Origin: Treponema sp. | GTDB lineage: Bacteria > Spirochaetota > Spirochaetia > Treponematales > Breznakiellaceae | Length of the DNA: 8,142 bases | Assembly: GCA_031258505.1 (NCBI GenBank) | Contig: JAIRMT010000159.1 | Coordinates: 1-8,142 of the forward strand | Reading direction: 5' to 3' | Shown here: one piece after another, positions 1 through 5,801 of the stretch | How the letters are laid out: each line of letters begins with the position of its first letter | Position numbering within the stretch: the stretch's first letter is position 1 | Made by a program: the position numbers and the translations under genes | The notes under the pieces: model-generated | Database searches by the model: none | Told to the model about the DNA's origin: nothing | What the model saw: only the letters and a program-made list of their open reading frames with translations

Positions 1-197
1 TTGATATGGGGATATTGGATTACGCACTGGATCATGGCAGCGTAGAGAAGGCGTTTTTCTTCGTCGAGGCGCTCCGGCGGAATGTGTTCTGTTTCATACA
101 GGGAGAATGGCAGGAAACCTTCTTCAAGATCAGCCGCAAAGCGGGGCATAATACGCTCTTGCTCCCGAAGCCGCTTGATAAATCCATGTACCCGCAT
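1..197 (-). pseudogene. Partial reading frame with UvrD/Rep-helicase-like C-terminal motif, cut by the left edge
   Basis: An open minus-strand frame runs from an ATG at 197 off the left edge (65 codons visible). Residues 24-52 contain LEEGFLPF, then a spacer, then RLDEEKRLLY. This resembles the GLEEGLFP...EEERRLLYVAxTRA stretch that leads into motif VI of UvrD/Rep/PcrA helicases. The match then decays: where the family has a T-R-A arginine-finger motif, this frame reads AAMIQCV. A helicase would also need several hundred residues before this point, but an in-frame TGA lies only 12 bases upstream of the ATG. I therefore read it as a helicase remnant or an unrelated small protein. The ATG overlaps the TAA of another short frame (TAATG) and has a weak GGTGA about 9 bases upstream. 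In the gap 198-311 a good AAAGGAG (280-286, minus) is followed 18 bases later by an ATG that yields only 9 codons, which also suggests decay. The helicase relationship is an inference from one short motif. Confidence 0.35.
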
Positions 198-311
198 TAT
201 ACAAAATCACCAGCATTTGTGGCGGATTGTTTTAAACATACCTCGCCATGAAACACTTCATATTGAGTTATACGAATCTCTCCTTTGATTGGCGCAGTCT
301 GATTTGCAGCT

Positions 312-1673
312 TCATTCGTATCCCAGCTTATTGCTTCTCTGCTGCGCGACAAACATGACAAAGGCGATGTACAGCGGAATACCAGACGCGAGCCATGATA
401 GCGGGTTAGCCAAACACACGCCGGTAAAGCCCATGCGCGGTATAAGCAAAAACGCCGTAACAACACTCATCACGGTTTCAAGCACACTGCATAGGATCGG
501 GGACGCGCTTCGGCCTATACCTTGCATGACGTTGCGGAAAATGAGCATGATGCCGAGCAGAAAAACAGTTGCGCCGATGTATTTTAGGTAGAGCTGCGCC
601 ATGTCTAAGGCTTCGGGCGCGTCTTTTATGAAAAGCGACGCTAAACTATCGCCCCACAAGAAGTTCACTATCCCCATAATCACGCTGAACGATAATGATA
701 TGAGGCAGGCATGGCGTATGCCCTGATAGATTCGCGCTATTTTGCGGGCGCCGTAGTTTTGTGCGGTGTAGGTGGCGAGAGCCGCGCCTATGGTAAAGAG
801 CGGCAGCATATTAAGCTGGCGTATACGTTGGGCAGCGCTTATCGACGCAATGGCTAAAGCGCCGAGTCCGTTCATCGCGGCTTGCATGAGTATGTTGCCC
901 AGTTCCACAATGGAACGCTGAAGCCCCATTGCGATGCCGAGCTTAAGATGCGCGCGGATTTCACCTTTGGGCATACGCCACAAAAGCCAGTCGTTCCGCT
1001 TGCAGGAGAAAAGAGCCGGGTACTTTGTGAAAATGAAGGCGGCGAAAAGTATGATCGAGACGAGTTGCGCGAGTATAGTTGCCAGCGCCGCGCCAGCAAC
1101 GCCCCAGCCAAACACAAGGATAAAAAAATAATCAAGACATATATTGATTAGTGAAGAAATGATATGGATATAGAGCGGCAGTTTACTGTTTCCCAGCGCG
1201 TAAAGAGTGTTGCTAAACATACTTGAAATGGCAGTTATACATAATCCGTAAAAAATGATGCTGATGTATTGATAGGCTTCATCAAAGATGTTGGGCGGCG
1301 TCCGCATGAGACGCAGCGCTGAATGTAACAATGGTATAAACACAGCCATGATGACGAGCGCAAAACTAAGCGCGAGCAGCAGACCGCTTGCAAAGCTGCG
1401 CTGTACTCCAATTTTGTCTTCTGCGCCGAAGCGCTGGGCAAGCGCTATCGTAAACCCATTGGTAAGGCCAAATACAAAACCAAACACAAATGATGATATG
1501 ACTGCGGTACACCCAACTGCGGCTAACGAATTCACACCAAGTATTTGCCCCACAATGATAGCATCTGCCATACTGTAAAAAAGATGACTTATCTCGCTGA
1601 TAAGCAGGGGCAAGGTAAACAGAACTAACTGTTTCGCGGGACTGCCAGAAGTCATGGGCTGGGGCTTAGACAT
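312..1673 (-). CDS. MATE family efflux transporter (multidrug/Na+ antiporter)
   Basis: This encodes a 453-residue inner-membrane protein of normal MATE length with about twelve hydrophobic segments in two homologous six-helix halves. Such carriers exchange Na+ or H+ for cationic drugs or metabolites. In the N-terminal half, helix 1 carries the DAIIVGQILG motif (Asp37) followed by SLAAVG, and AQRFGA lies at 79-84. The second half repeats the pattern with ISAAQRIRQLNMLP (about 278-291) and AQNYGARK (304-311). ALGNSKLPLY (159-168) and GVAGAALAT (191-199) are also typical. The ATG at 1673 has AAGG six bases upstream (AAGGTGAGTTATG), and that AAGG is the very end of the 59-bp repeat at 1680-1738. 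The gene is in the same direction as the ABC operon but is separated from its last ATPase by 150 bp holding a strong stem-loop, so it is probably transcribed separately. Only a weak promoter candidate is visible (TTGTCA, 17 bp, TAAAGA). The transported substrate cannot be told from sequence. A NorM- or DinF-like subfamily assignment is unresolved. Confidence 0.95.
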   Translation of the reverse strand: MSKPQPMTSGSPAKQLVLFTLPLLISEISHLFYSMADAIIVGQILGVNSLAAVGCTAVISSFVFGFVFGLTNGFTIALAQRFGAEDKIGVQRSFASGLLLALSFALVIMAVFIPLLHSALRLMRTPPNIFDEAYQYISIIFYGLCITAISSMFSNTLYALGNSKLPLYIHIISSLINICLDYFFILVFGWGVAGAALATILAQLVSIILFAAFIFTKYPALFSCKRNDWLLWRMPKGEIRAHLKLGIAMGLQRSIVELGNILMQAAMNGLGALAIASISAAQRIRQLNMLPLFTIGAALATYTAQNYGARKIARIYQGIRHACLISLSFSVIMGIVNFLWGDSLASLFIKDAPEALDMAQLYLKYIGATVFLLGIMLIFRNVMQGIGRSASPILCSVLETVMSVVTAFLLIPRMGFTGVCLANPLSWLASGIPLYIAFVMFVAQQRSNKLGYE

Positions 1674-1679
1674 AACTCA

Positions 1680-1738
1680 CCTTACGCGCCGGAAAGAAAA
1701 AGATCATCGAATGACGCGAATGAACGCGAATCTTCTTT
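1680..1738 (-). repeat. Left copy of a ~58-bp outward-facing inverted repeat flanking the ABC operon
   Basis: Read on the minus strand, this 59-base segment begins AAAGAAGATTCGCG, continues with a T-rich tract CTTTTTCTTT and ends GGCGCGTAAGG. It matches 7838-7895 on the plus strand with about four substitutions and one single-base gap. The core holds three spaced units, ATTCGCGTTC, ATTCGCGTC and ATTCGATGA, with a 9-10-bp period. Its end coincides with the Shine-Dalgarno sequence of the MATE gene. It could be a dispersed intergenic element or a shared regulatory leader. No transposase or target duplication is visible. Confidence 0.8.
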
Positions 1739-1759
1739 AGAGAAGCGTCCATTCGATGA
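1704..1759. repeat. Imperfect hairpin overlapping the left repeat
   Basis: TCATCGAATG (1704-1713) pairs perfectly with CATTCGATGA (1750-1759). The stem extends through ACGC (1714-1717) with GCGT (1745-1748), leaving one bulged base. Inside is a small CTTCT-ttag-AGAAG hairpin (1732-1745). One arm belongs to the repeated element; the other (1750-1759) lies outside it, so the element's CATTCGATGA motif occurs a second time in opposite orientation here. No T-run follows on either strand, so it is not a classical terminator. It lies in the MATE leader region and could be a protein-binding site or an RNA structure. Confidence 0.6.
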
Positions 1760-1770
1760 CAAATTCTTAG

Positions 1771-1811
1771 GTCAATGTTAAGGCACGGTTTGTCCGCGCC
1801 TTAACATTGAC
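1771..1811 (-). terminator. Strong stem-loop downstream of the ABC operon (probable transcription end)
   Basis: GTCAATGTTAAGGC (1771-1784) is perfectly complementary to GCCTTAACATTGAC (1798-1811). Three more pairs (CGG 1786-1788 with CCG 1794-1796) close the loop. The stem starts 12 bases past the stop of the last ABC ATPase. The minus-strand sequence after it is CTAAGAATTTG, with only a weak T-rich tail, so termination may be inefficient, or the stem may mainly protect the 3' end of the mRNA. The position and perfect 14-bp arms make a role at the operon end likely. Confidence 0.65.
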
Positions 1812-1823
1812 GCGCCTCCGCCC

Positions 1824-2654
1824 TTATGAAGCGTGCGCCGCTTCGGTAAAGTCCCACGGCTCGTATATCTTGGGAACATCGCCGAGCAAACGCTTGGTGT
1901 AGTCAGACTTCGGGTGAAGAATGGCTTCATCGGCTGTACCGCGTTCCACCACCACGCCGTGTTCCATGATGTAGACCGAGTCCGAGATGTAGTAGGCAAG
2001 GCCAATGTCGTGGGTGATGAATATGATGGTCATGTCGATTTCGTCACGGAGCTTGAGCAGCATGTCCAGGATCGTAGCGCGGGAACAGGCGTCGATCATG
2101 GACGTCGGCTCATCGGCGATCAGGACTTTTGGTTGAAGCATGAAAATGCGCGCTATCATCAGGCGCTGCATCTGACCGCCGGAAAGTTCAAACGGATACT
2201 TGTTCGTCAGTTCCTCGAATTTCAGGTTGACAAACTTACAGGCATACTTCATCCTCTCAAACTTTTCATCAGGCTTCAGGTTGCCCTTGCCTGTGAGACG
2301 CAGGCAGTCAAGAAGCACATCATCCACCTTGTTGAAGATGTTGTAGGTGGAAAACGGGTCCTGGAAGATGGCTTGTATGTGCTGCCAATACTCTCGGCGC
2401 TTGGCTTGCGTGGAAATGTCGCGGGGTTTGCCTTGGAAGAAGATTTGGCCGCGACTGACACCGAGCAGCCCCAGTATCATCTTGGCGAGTGTGGTTTTGC
2501 CGCTGCCCGACTCGCCAACAACAGAGATAATCTCCCCGCGATGAAAGTCAAAGTCCACGTTATTTACCGCGATTATTTTGTTATCGCCGTAGCCGAATTC
2601 GCGGGTAATACCCTTTCCGCTGATAAAGGATTCTCCTATGGGTTTCTTGCTCAT
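1824..2654 (-). CDS. Peptide/oligosaccharide ABC importer, second ATPase (DppF/OppF-type)
   Basis: This is a cytoplasmic ATP-binding subunit of 276 residues that pairs with the neighbouring ATPase to power import. All ABC motifs are intact: Walker [10 protein letters not shown] (47-55), Q-loop Gln98 in FQDP, signature LSGGQMQR (157-164), Walker B VLIADEP (177-183), D-loop SMID (185-188) and switch His215 in ITHD. It is shorter than OppF/DppF (about 310-330 residues) because the usual C-terminal oligopeptide-transporter extension is reduced to a short tail ([19 protein letters not shown]). It has no cysteine cluster, unlike its partner. The start ATG overlaps the partner's stop as ATGA, with GAGGAGG about ten bases upstream, so the two should be translationally coupled. 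It is the last gene of the operon and is followed by a 14-bp stem-loop. The role as importer ATPase is secure. The substrate class follows from the binding protein and is uncertain. Confidence 0.95.
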   Translation of the reverse strand: MSKKPIGESFISGKGITREFGYGDNKIIAVNNVDFDFHRGEIISVVGESGSGKTTLAKMILGLLGVSRGQIFFQGKPRDISTQAKRREYWQHIQAIFQDPFSTYNIFNKVDDVLLDCLRLTGKGNLKPDEKFERMKYACKFVNLKFEELTNKYPFELSGGQMQRLMIARIFMLQPKVLIADEPTSMIDACSRATILDMLLKLRDEIDMTIIFITHDIGLAYYISDSVYIMEHGVVVERGTADEAILHPKSDYTKRLLGDVPKIYEPWDFTEAAHAS

Positions 2655-3670
2655 GACGCGGCAACCTCCTCGTGTTTGGCATACAGTTCCCGTAATTTCG
2701 CTTCTTCAATATAACAGCGGAAGAACCTCTTGCCTGCTGCATTTCGTTCAACACTCTTGCCATTGCAGTAATTGCGATACTGGCAGCGCTCCGCAAACCT
2801 GCACCCCTCTGGCCGCTTTTTCAGGTTGGGCGGCGTGCCGGGTATGGCTTGCAGAACATGACCGCGCGTTCCCTCTTCCGGCACTATGATCGAGTTCATA
2901 AGACCCCGCGCATACGGCATGATCGGGTCAAAGACCATCTGTTTGGCGGTTCCCCGTTCCACAATCTCGCCTGCGTACATCACCATGATGTCCTTGGTAA
3001 CGTTGTAGAGCAGCGGCAACTCGTGGGTAATGAAGAGCATAGCGCGCACAAAGCCCTTGTCCATAAGATCGCGCAGCAGCTTAATGACGATTTTCTGAGA
3101 AGAAACGTCCAAGGCTGAGGAAGGCTCGTCCGCAATGAGTACCTTAGGGCTGAGTATCGTCGAGATGGCGATAACCGTGCGCTGTTTCATGCCGCCGGAA
3201 AGTTCCACTGCGTATTGATTCAGCACTTTTTCAGGAAGGTTCAGGATGCTGAAACGTTCACGGGCAAGTTCATAGATTTCCTTTTTGGAAAGCGTAATGC
3301 TGTGAGCATGTAACACGTCTTCAATGAAGCGGATGATCTTGCGCGTGGGATTCAGCGCGTTCATGGCAGCCTGTGGGATATAGGCAATCTCAGTGCCTAA
3401 GACGGTGGTACGTACCGTGTCCGGCGGCAGACCAGTGATTTCCCGGCCGTCGATGATGATAGTGCCAGACTTGTAGAAGAGCGGCGGGAAGTAGTAACCC
3501 ATGACGCTCATGGCCAGGGTACTTTTGCCGCAGCCGGACTCACCCGCAATGCCGATTGAGCCGCCATCTTCCAGCGTGAACGAAACATTATCTACCGAGT
3601 AGACCTCTTCGTTCATTCTGGTTTTGTAGTATGTCGTGAGGTTCTTTACCTCAAGCATAGGCTTTGCCAT
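2651..3670 (-). CDS. Peptide/oligosaccharide ABC importer, first ATPase (DppD/OppD-type) with C-terminal cysteine cluster
   Basis: This is a 339-residue ATP-binding subunit of typical DppD/OppD length. Walker A is GESGCGKST (43-51), Q-loop Gln100, signature LSGGMKQR (157-164), Walker B VLIADEP (177-183), D-loop SSALD (184-188) and switch His216 in ITHE. After the ATPase core comes the family's C-terminal extension. It has [18 protein letters not shown] followed by further cysteines at Cys290, Cys296, Cys302 and Cys319 (spacing C-x5-C-x5-C-x16-C). From my recollection of structural work on DppD-type subunits, this pattern coordinates a [4Fe-4S] cluster. The cluster here is inferred from spacing only. 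The ATG at 3670 lies two bases after the upstream permease stop. AAGGAG six bases ahead of it lies inside the end of that gene, which fixes the start. The gene overlaps the second ATPase by four bases. It binds the cytoplasmic loops of the two permeases as a heterodimer with that ATPase. Confidence 0.95.
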   Translation of the reverse strand: MAKPMLEVKNLTTYYKTRMNEEVYSVDNVSFTLEDGGSIGIAGESGCGKSTLAMSVMGYYFPPLFYKSGTIIIDGREITGLPPDTVRTTVLGTEIAYIPQAAMNALNPTRKIIRFIEDVLHAHSITLSKKEIYELARERFSILNLPEKVLNQYAVELSGGMKQRTVIAISTILSPKVLIADEPSSALDVSSQKIVIKLLRDLMDKGFVRAMLFITHELPLLYNVTKDIMVMYAGEIVERGTAKQMVFDPIMPYARGLMNSIIVPEEGTRGHVLQAIPGTPPNLKKRPEGCRFAERCQYRNYCNGKSVERNAAGKRFFRCYIEEAKLRELYAKHEEVAAS

Positions 3671-3672
3671 GA

Positions 3673-4629
3673 CTAACTCCTTATCTGCGGGTTGAATATC
3701 TGATCAAGCCCGGAGTTCATAAGGTTCAGCGAGAAAGTGATAAGCGCGATTATGACGATTACCGGGATGAATGCCCACCACGCGCCAACGGGAAGCGCGC
3801 TGAATGTGCTTGCCCAGTTCATCATAAGCCCAAGACTCGCCACGTTCTGGGGACCTAAACCCAGCATTGAGAGCGAGGCTTCCGTTAGTATGCCTGAAGC
3901 GCACTGGAGTATGAACGCCATCATCACATAGGAGGCCACGTAAGGTAGTATATCCCGCACAATGATGCGCGGCATACTATGGCCGGAAAGTTTGGACAGG
4001 TTTACGTGATCGCGGTTCCGCAGCGATGTGGTCTGCGCCCGCACAGAACGCGCGGTCCATGGCCAAGCCGTAATGCCAATGACAAAAGCCGTAGTAATAA
4101 AGTTACGGGAATTTACGCTTACGGAGATAAGCACGAGTATGACAAAGGAGGGAATCACAATGAAGATGTTAGTAATAGTAGAAAGTATGTTATCCACTAT
4201 GCCGCCTGTATAACCAGCGACCAGTCCGATGGTCAGCCCTATCAGTGTGGCGATAGTGCCGGCAAGTACCCCGATGAGCAGGGATGTACGTGTGCCAGCT
4301 ATCAGTTCCACCAGCGTATCTCGCCCGAAGTTATCGGTTCCCAGTATGTACAGCTTGTTTGAGGCTGCTTTCTGGACGCTGCTCAAACCGAACTGCGCCA
4401 TAATGTCATCGGCCACAGCGCCATCAGCAGTAGGTTGATCCGCCTCCTGCTTATTTCCACTCAGGTATTCGCCGAGATTGGGTTTTTCAAACATACCGCC
4501 GTCCATAGCCAATGGGTCAGTATGGTTAAAAAGAGGGAAAAATATCACGAGAAGCAGTATGCAGCTTATCGTGATAAAGCCGAATCTGAATTTTCCCGAC
4601 TTGAAAGCCGTCTTTAACATGTGTCCCAT
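3673..4629 (-). CDS. ABC importer permease (DppC/OppC-type)
   Basis: This is a 318-residue inner-membrane channel subunit. A first membrane helix (about 15-34) is followed by a periplasmic segment, the hallmark LGTDNFGRD (96-104), and then the binding-protein-dependent transport domain with five more helices. The ATPase-contact loop is visible as [19 protein letters not shown] then ILP (about 208-229), with the conserved Gly216. It is followed by the family motif [12 protein letters not shown] (250-261) and the C-terminal [12 protein letters not shown]. The stretch between helix 1 and LGTD is about 60 residues with an acidic, low-complexity part near 58-75 ([18 protein letters not shown]). 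It is longer than the usual 30 or so in DppC proteins. The start ATG at 4629 overlaps the previous stop (TAATG), with AGGAGG seven bases ahead. A second ATG three codons in has poorer spacing. It forms the translocation pore with the DppB-type permease encoded just upstream. Confidence 0.95.
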   Translation of the reverse strand: MGHMLKTAFKSGKFRFGFITISCILLLVIFFPLFNHTDPLAMDGGMFEKPNLGEYLSGNKQEADQPTADGAVADDIMAQFGLSSVQKAASNKLYILGTDNFGRDTLVELIAGTRTSLLIGVLAGTIATLIGLTIGLVAGYTGGIVDNILSTITNIFIVIPSFVILVLISVSVNSRNFITTAFVIGITAWPWTARSVRAQTTSLRNRDHVNLSKLSGHSMPRIIVRDILPYVASYVMMAFILQCASGILTEASLSMLGLGPQNVASLGLMMNWASTFSALPVGAWWAFIPVIVIIALITFSLNLMNSGLDQIFNPQIRS

Positions 4630-5642
4630 TATCCTTCCTCCTGTTGGGTAAGCCTGATTCGCGGATCAATGATGCCGCAGAATATGTCCACAAGGAAATT
4701 TGCGGCGAGTACGGTGATTGTAATGACGAGGGTACAGCCCGAAATAAGGGGGAAGTCCTGCGTCGTAATGGCGCGCAGCATCGTAGTTCCTATACCCGGA
4801 TAGCTGAATATGATTTCAGCAATGAGATTGCCGCCTATCATGGTTCCCAGGGACAGCGCAAGGCCAGTGATCTGCGGAAGCACGGCGTTGCGGAATACGT
4901 ACCACACGATCTTTGAGTCCTTAATACCCATGAGCCGACTGTACTTCACATAGTCAGCGTTGAGTTCGTAGATGGACATTTCGCGCATACCCAGAGATTG
5001 TCCGCCAATGGCAACCAGTACCATTGTAAGGAAGGGAAGTCGGTAATGATTAAGCACCGACGCCCAGAACGCGGGACTCGACCAGTCAATGAGCATATCG
5101 AAGGCATAACCTAGACGGCCCGGGAACCAGTGAAGCTGATTTGCCAGAAAGTGTACCAGTACCATAGCGAGACCGAATGAGGGAATCGCTGCGATAAAGA
5201 GGAACACGGGGAACAACACCTTGTCGAAAACGCCTTTCCGATAAGCGGCAAGCGCGCCCAGAGAGTTACCGAGTAACCACCCGACTATGATTGCCGGTAT
5301 TTGGAGCCGCAGGGTCCAGGGAACCGCTGTACCGATGATGTCCGAGACAGAACGCGGGTATTCGCTGAAGGAAAGCCCCATGTCTCCCTGAAGCAGCTTG
5401 CCAATGTAAATGAAGAATTGCTCGAACATAGACTTATCAAGCCCAAACTCGACCATATAAGCGTCGTATATCTGCTTGATCGCCTGCGCGTCAGTCAGAC
5501 CTGTCGTAGCGTTGGCAACCAGCGTTGCCACAGGGTTTCCGGGTATGAGTCGCGGCAGCATAAAGTTCAGCAATATAGCTATAAACAAAGTAACGAGGTA
5601 CCAGAGAAATTTTTTCCCTAGGTATTTCCAATAACCATCCAT
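4629..5642 (-). CDS. ABC importer permease (DppB/OppB-type)
   Basis: This is a 337-residue inner-membrane channel subunit of usual DppB length. It has an N-terminal helix (about 12-30) ending in the family's LPRLIPGNP (29-37), a periplasmic segment with GDMGLSF (86-92), and then the permease domain with about five helices. The ATPase-coupling loop runs from about Asp230 to Pro256 ([15 protein letters not shown], then FRNAVLP) with Gly239 and Leu255-Pro256 in the expected places. It is followed by [12 protein letters not shown] (274-285). The end carries the typical DPRIR (326-330). The ATG at 5642 is preceded by AGAGGAG. An overlapping ATG four bases earlier is in another frame. A 159-bp gap separates it from the binding-protein gene and contains a terminator and a second inverted repeat. 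Its expression therefore probably depends on read-through from the upstream promoter, as I see no clear promoter in the gap. Confidence 0.95.
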   Translation of the reverse strand: MDGYWKYLGKKFLWYLVTLFIAILLNFMLPRLIPGNPVATLVANATTGLTDAQAIKQIYDAYMVEFGLDKSMFEQFFIYIGKLLQGDMGLSFSEYPRSVSDIIGTAVPWTLRLQIPAIIVGWLLGNSLGALAAYRKGVFDKVLFPVFLFIAAIPSFGLAMVLVHFLANQLHWFPGRLGYAFDMLIDWSSPAFWASVLNHYRLPFLTMVLVAIGGQSLGMREMSIYELNADYVKYSRLMGIKDSKIVWYVFRNAVLPQITGLALSLGTMIGGNLIAEIIFSYPGIGTTMLRAITTQDFPLISGCTLVITITVLAANFLVDIFCGIIDPRIRLTQQEEG

Positions 5643-5710
5643 ACATCTCCTCTTTTTCGTTTAGCCCATCAAATGGACCGACACCGCAGAGCGCCAGACA
5701 TCGCTCACAG

Positions 5711-5752
5711 CGCTGACGCGAGTCCGCCATTTCCAGCGCCCTCGCGTCAGCG
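5711..5752. repeat. 12-bp perfect inverted repeat between binding-protein and permease genes
   Basis: CGCTGACGCGAG (5711-5722) and CTCGCGTCAGCG (5741-5752) are perfect complements around an 18-base loop. It follows the terminator at 5768-5790 in the direction of transcription and has no T-run of its own. GC-rich intercistronic hairpins of this type are known, for example between malE and malF in enterobacteria, to stabilise the upstream message and lower downstream expression. A similar role here is inferred. It could also be a dispersed REP-like element. Confidence 0.65.
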
Positions 5753-5767
5753 TTCAAATAAATAAAC

Positions 5768-5790
5768 AAAGGGCGGTATGTCCGCCCTTT
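5768..5790 (-). terminator. Intrinsic terminator after the binding-protein gene
   Basis: AAAGGGCGG (5768-5776) pairs with CCGCCCTTT (5782-5790) around a five-base loop, 11 bases past the stop at 5802. On the transcribed strand the stem is followed by TTTGTTTATTTATTT, a classical T-rich tail. Lying inside the operon, it should end most transcripts after the binding protein and let a fraction read through to the permeases. Confidence 0.88.
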
Positions 5791-5801
5791 ATCTTGAAGG
5801 C

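Noticed and set aside
197..466. 89-codon minus-strand frame over the end of the MATE gene
   Set aside because: Most of it is out of frame inside the MATE gene. Only the last 38 codons lie outside, with no suitable start after the AAAGGAG.
1680..1738. CRISPR repeat or transposon terminal repeat
   Set aside because: There are only two distant copies in opposite orientation, no spacer array, no transposase and no target-site duplication.
1833..2714. 293-codon plus-strand frame opposite the ABC ATPase genes
   Set aside because: It is the antisense shadow of intact ATPase genes with all ABC motifs. It has no recognisable domain or ribosome site.
5491..5769. 92-codon minus-strand frame across the gap before the DppB-type permease
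   Set aside because: It runs over the inverted repeat and out of frame into the permease, whose frame is well supported. Cys-rich RCERCLALC is encoded by the hairpin sequence.
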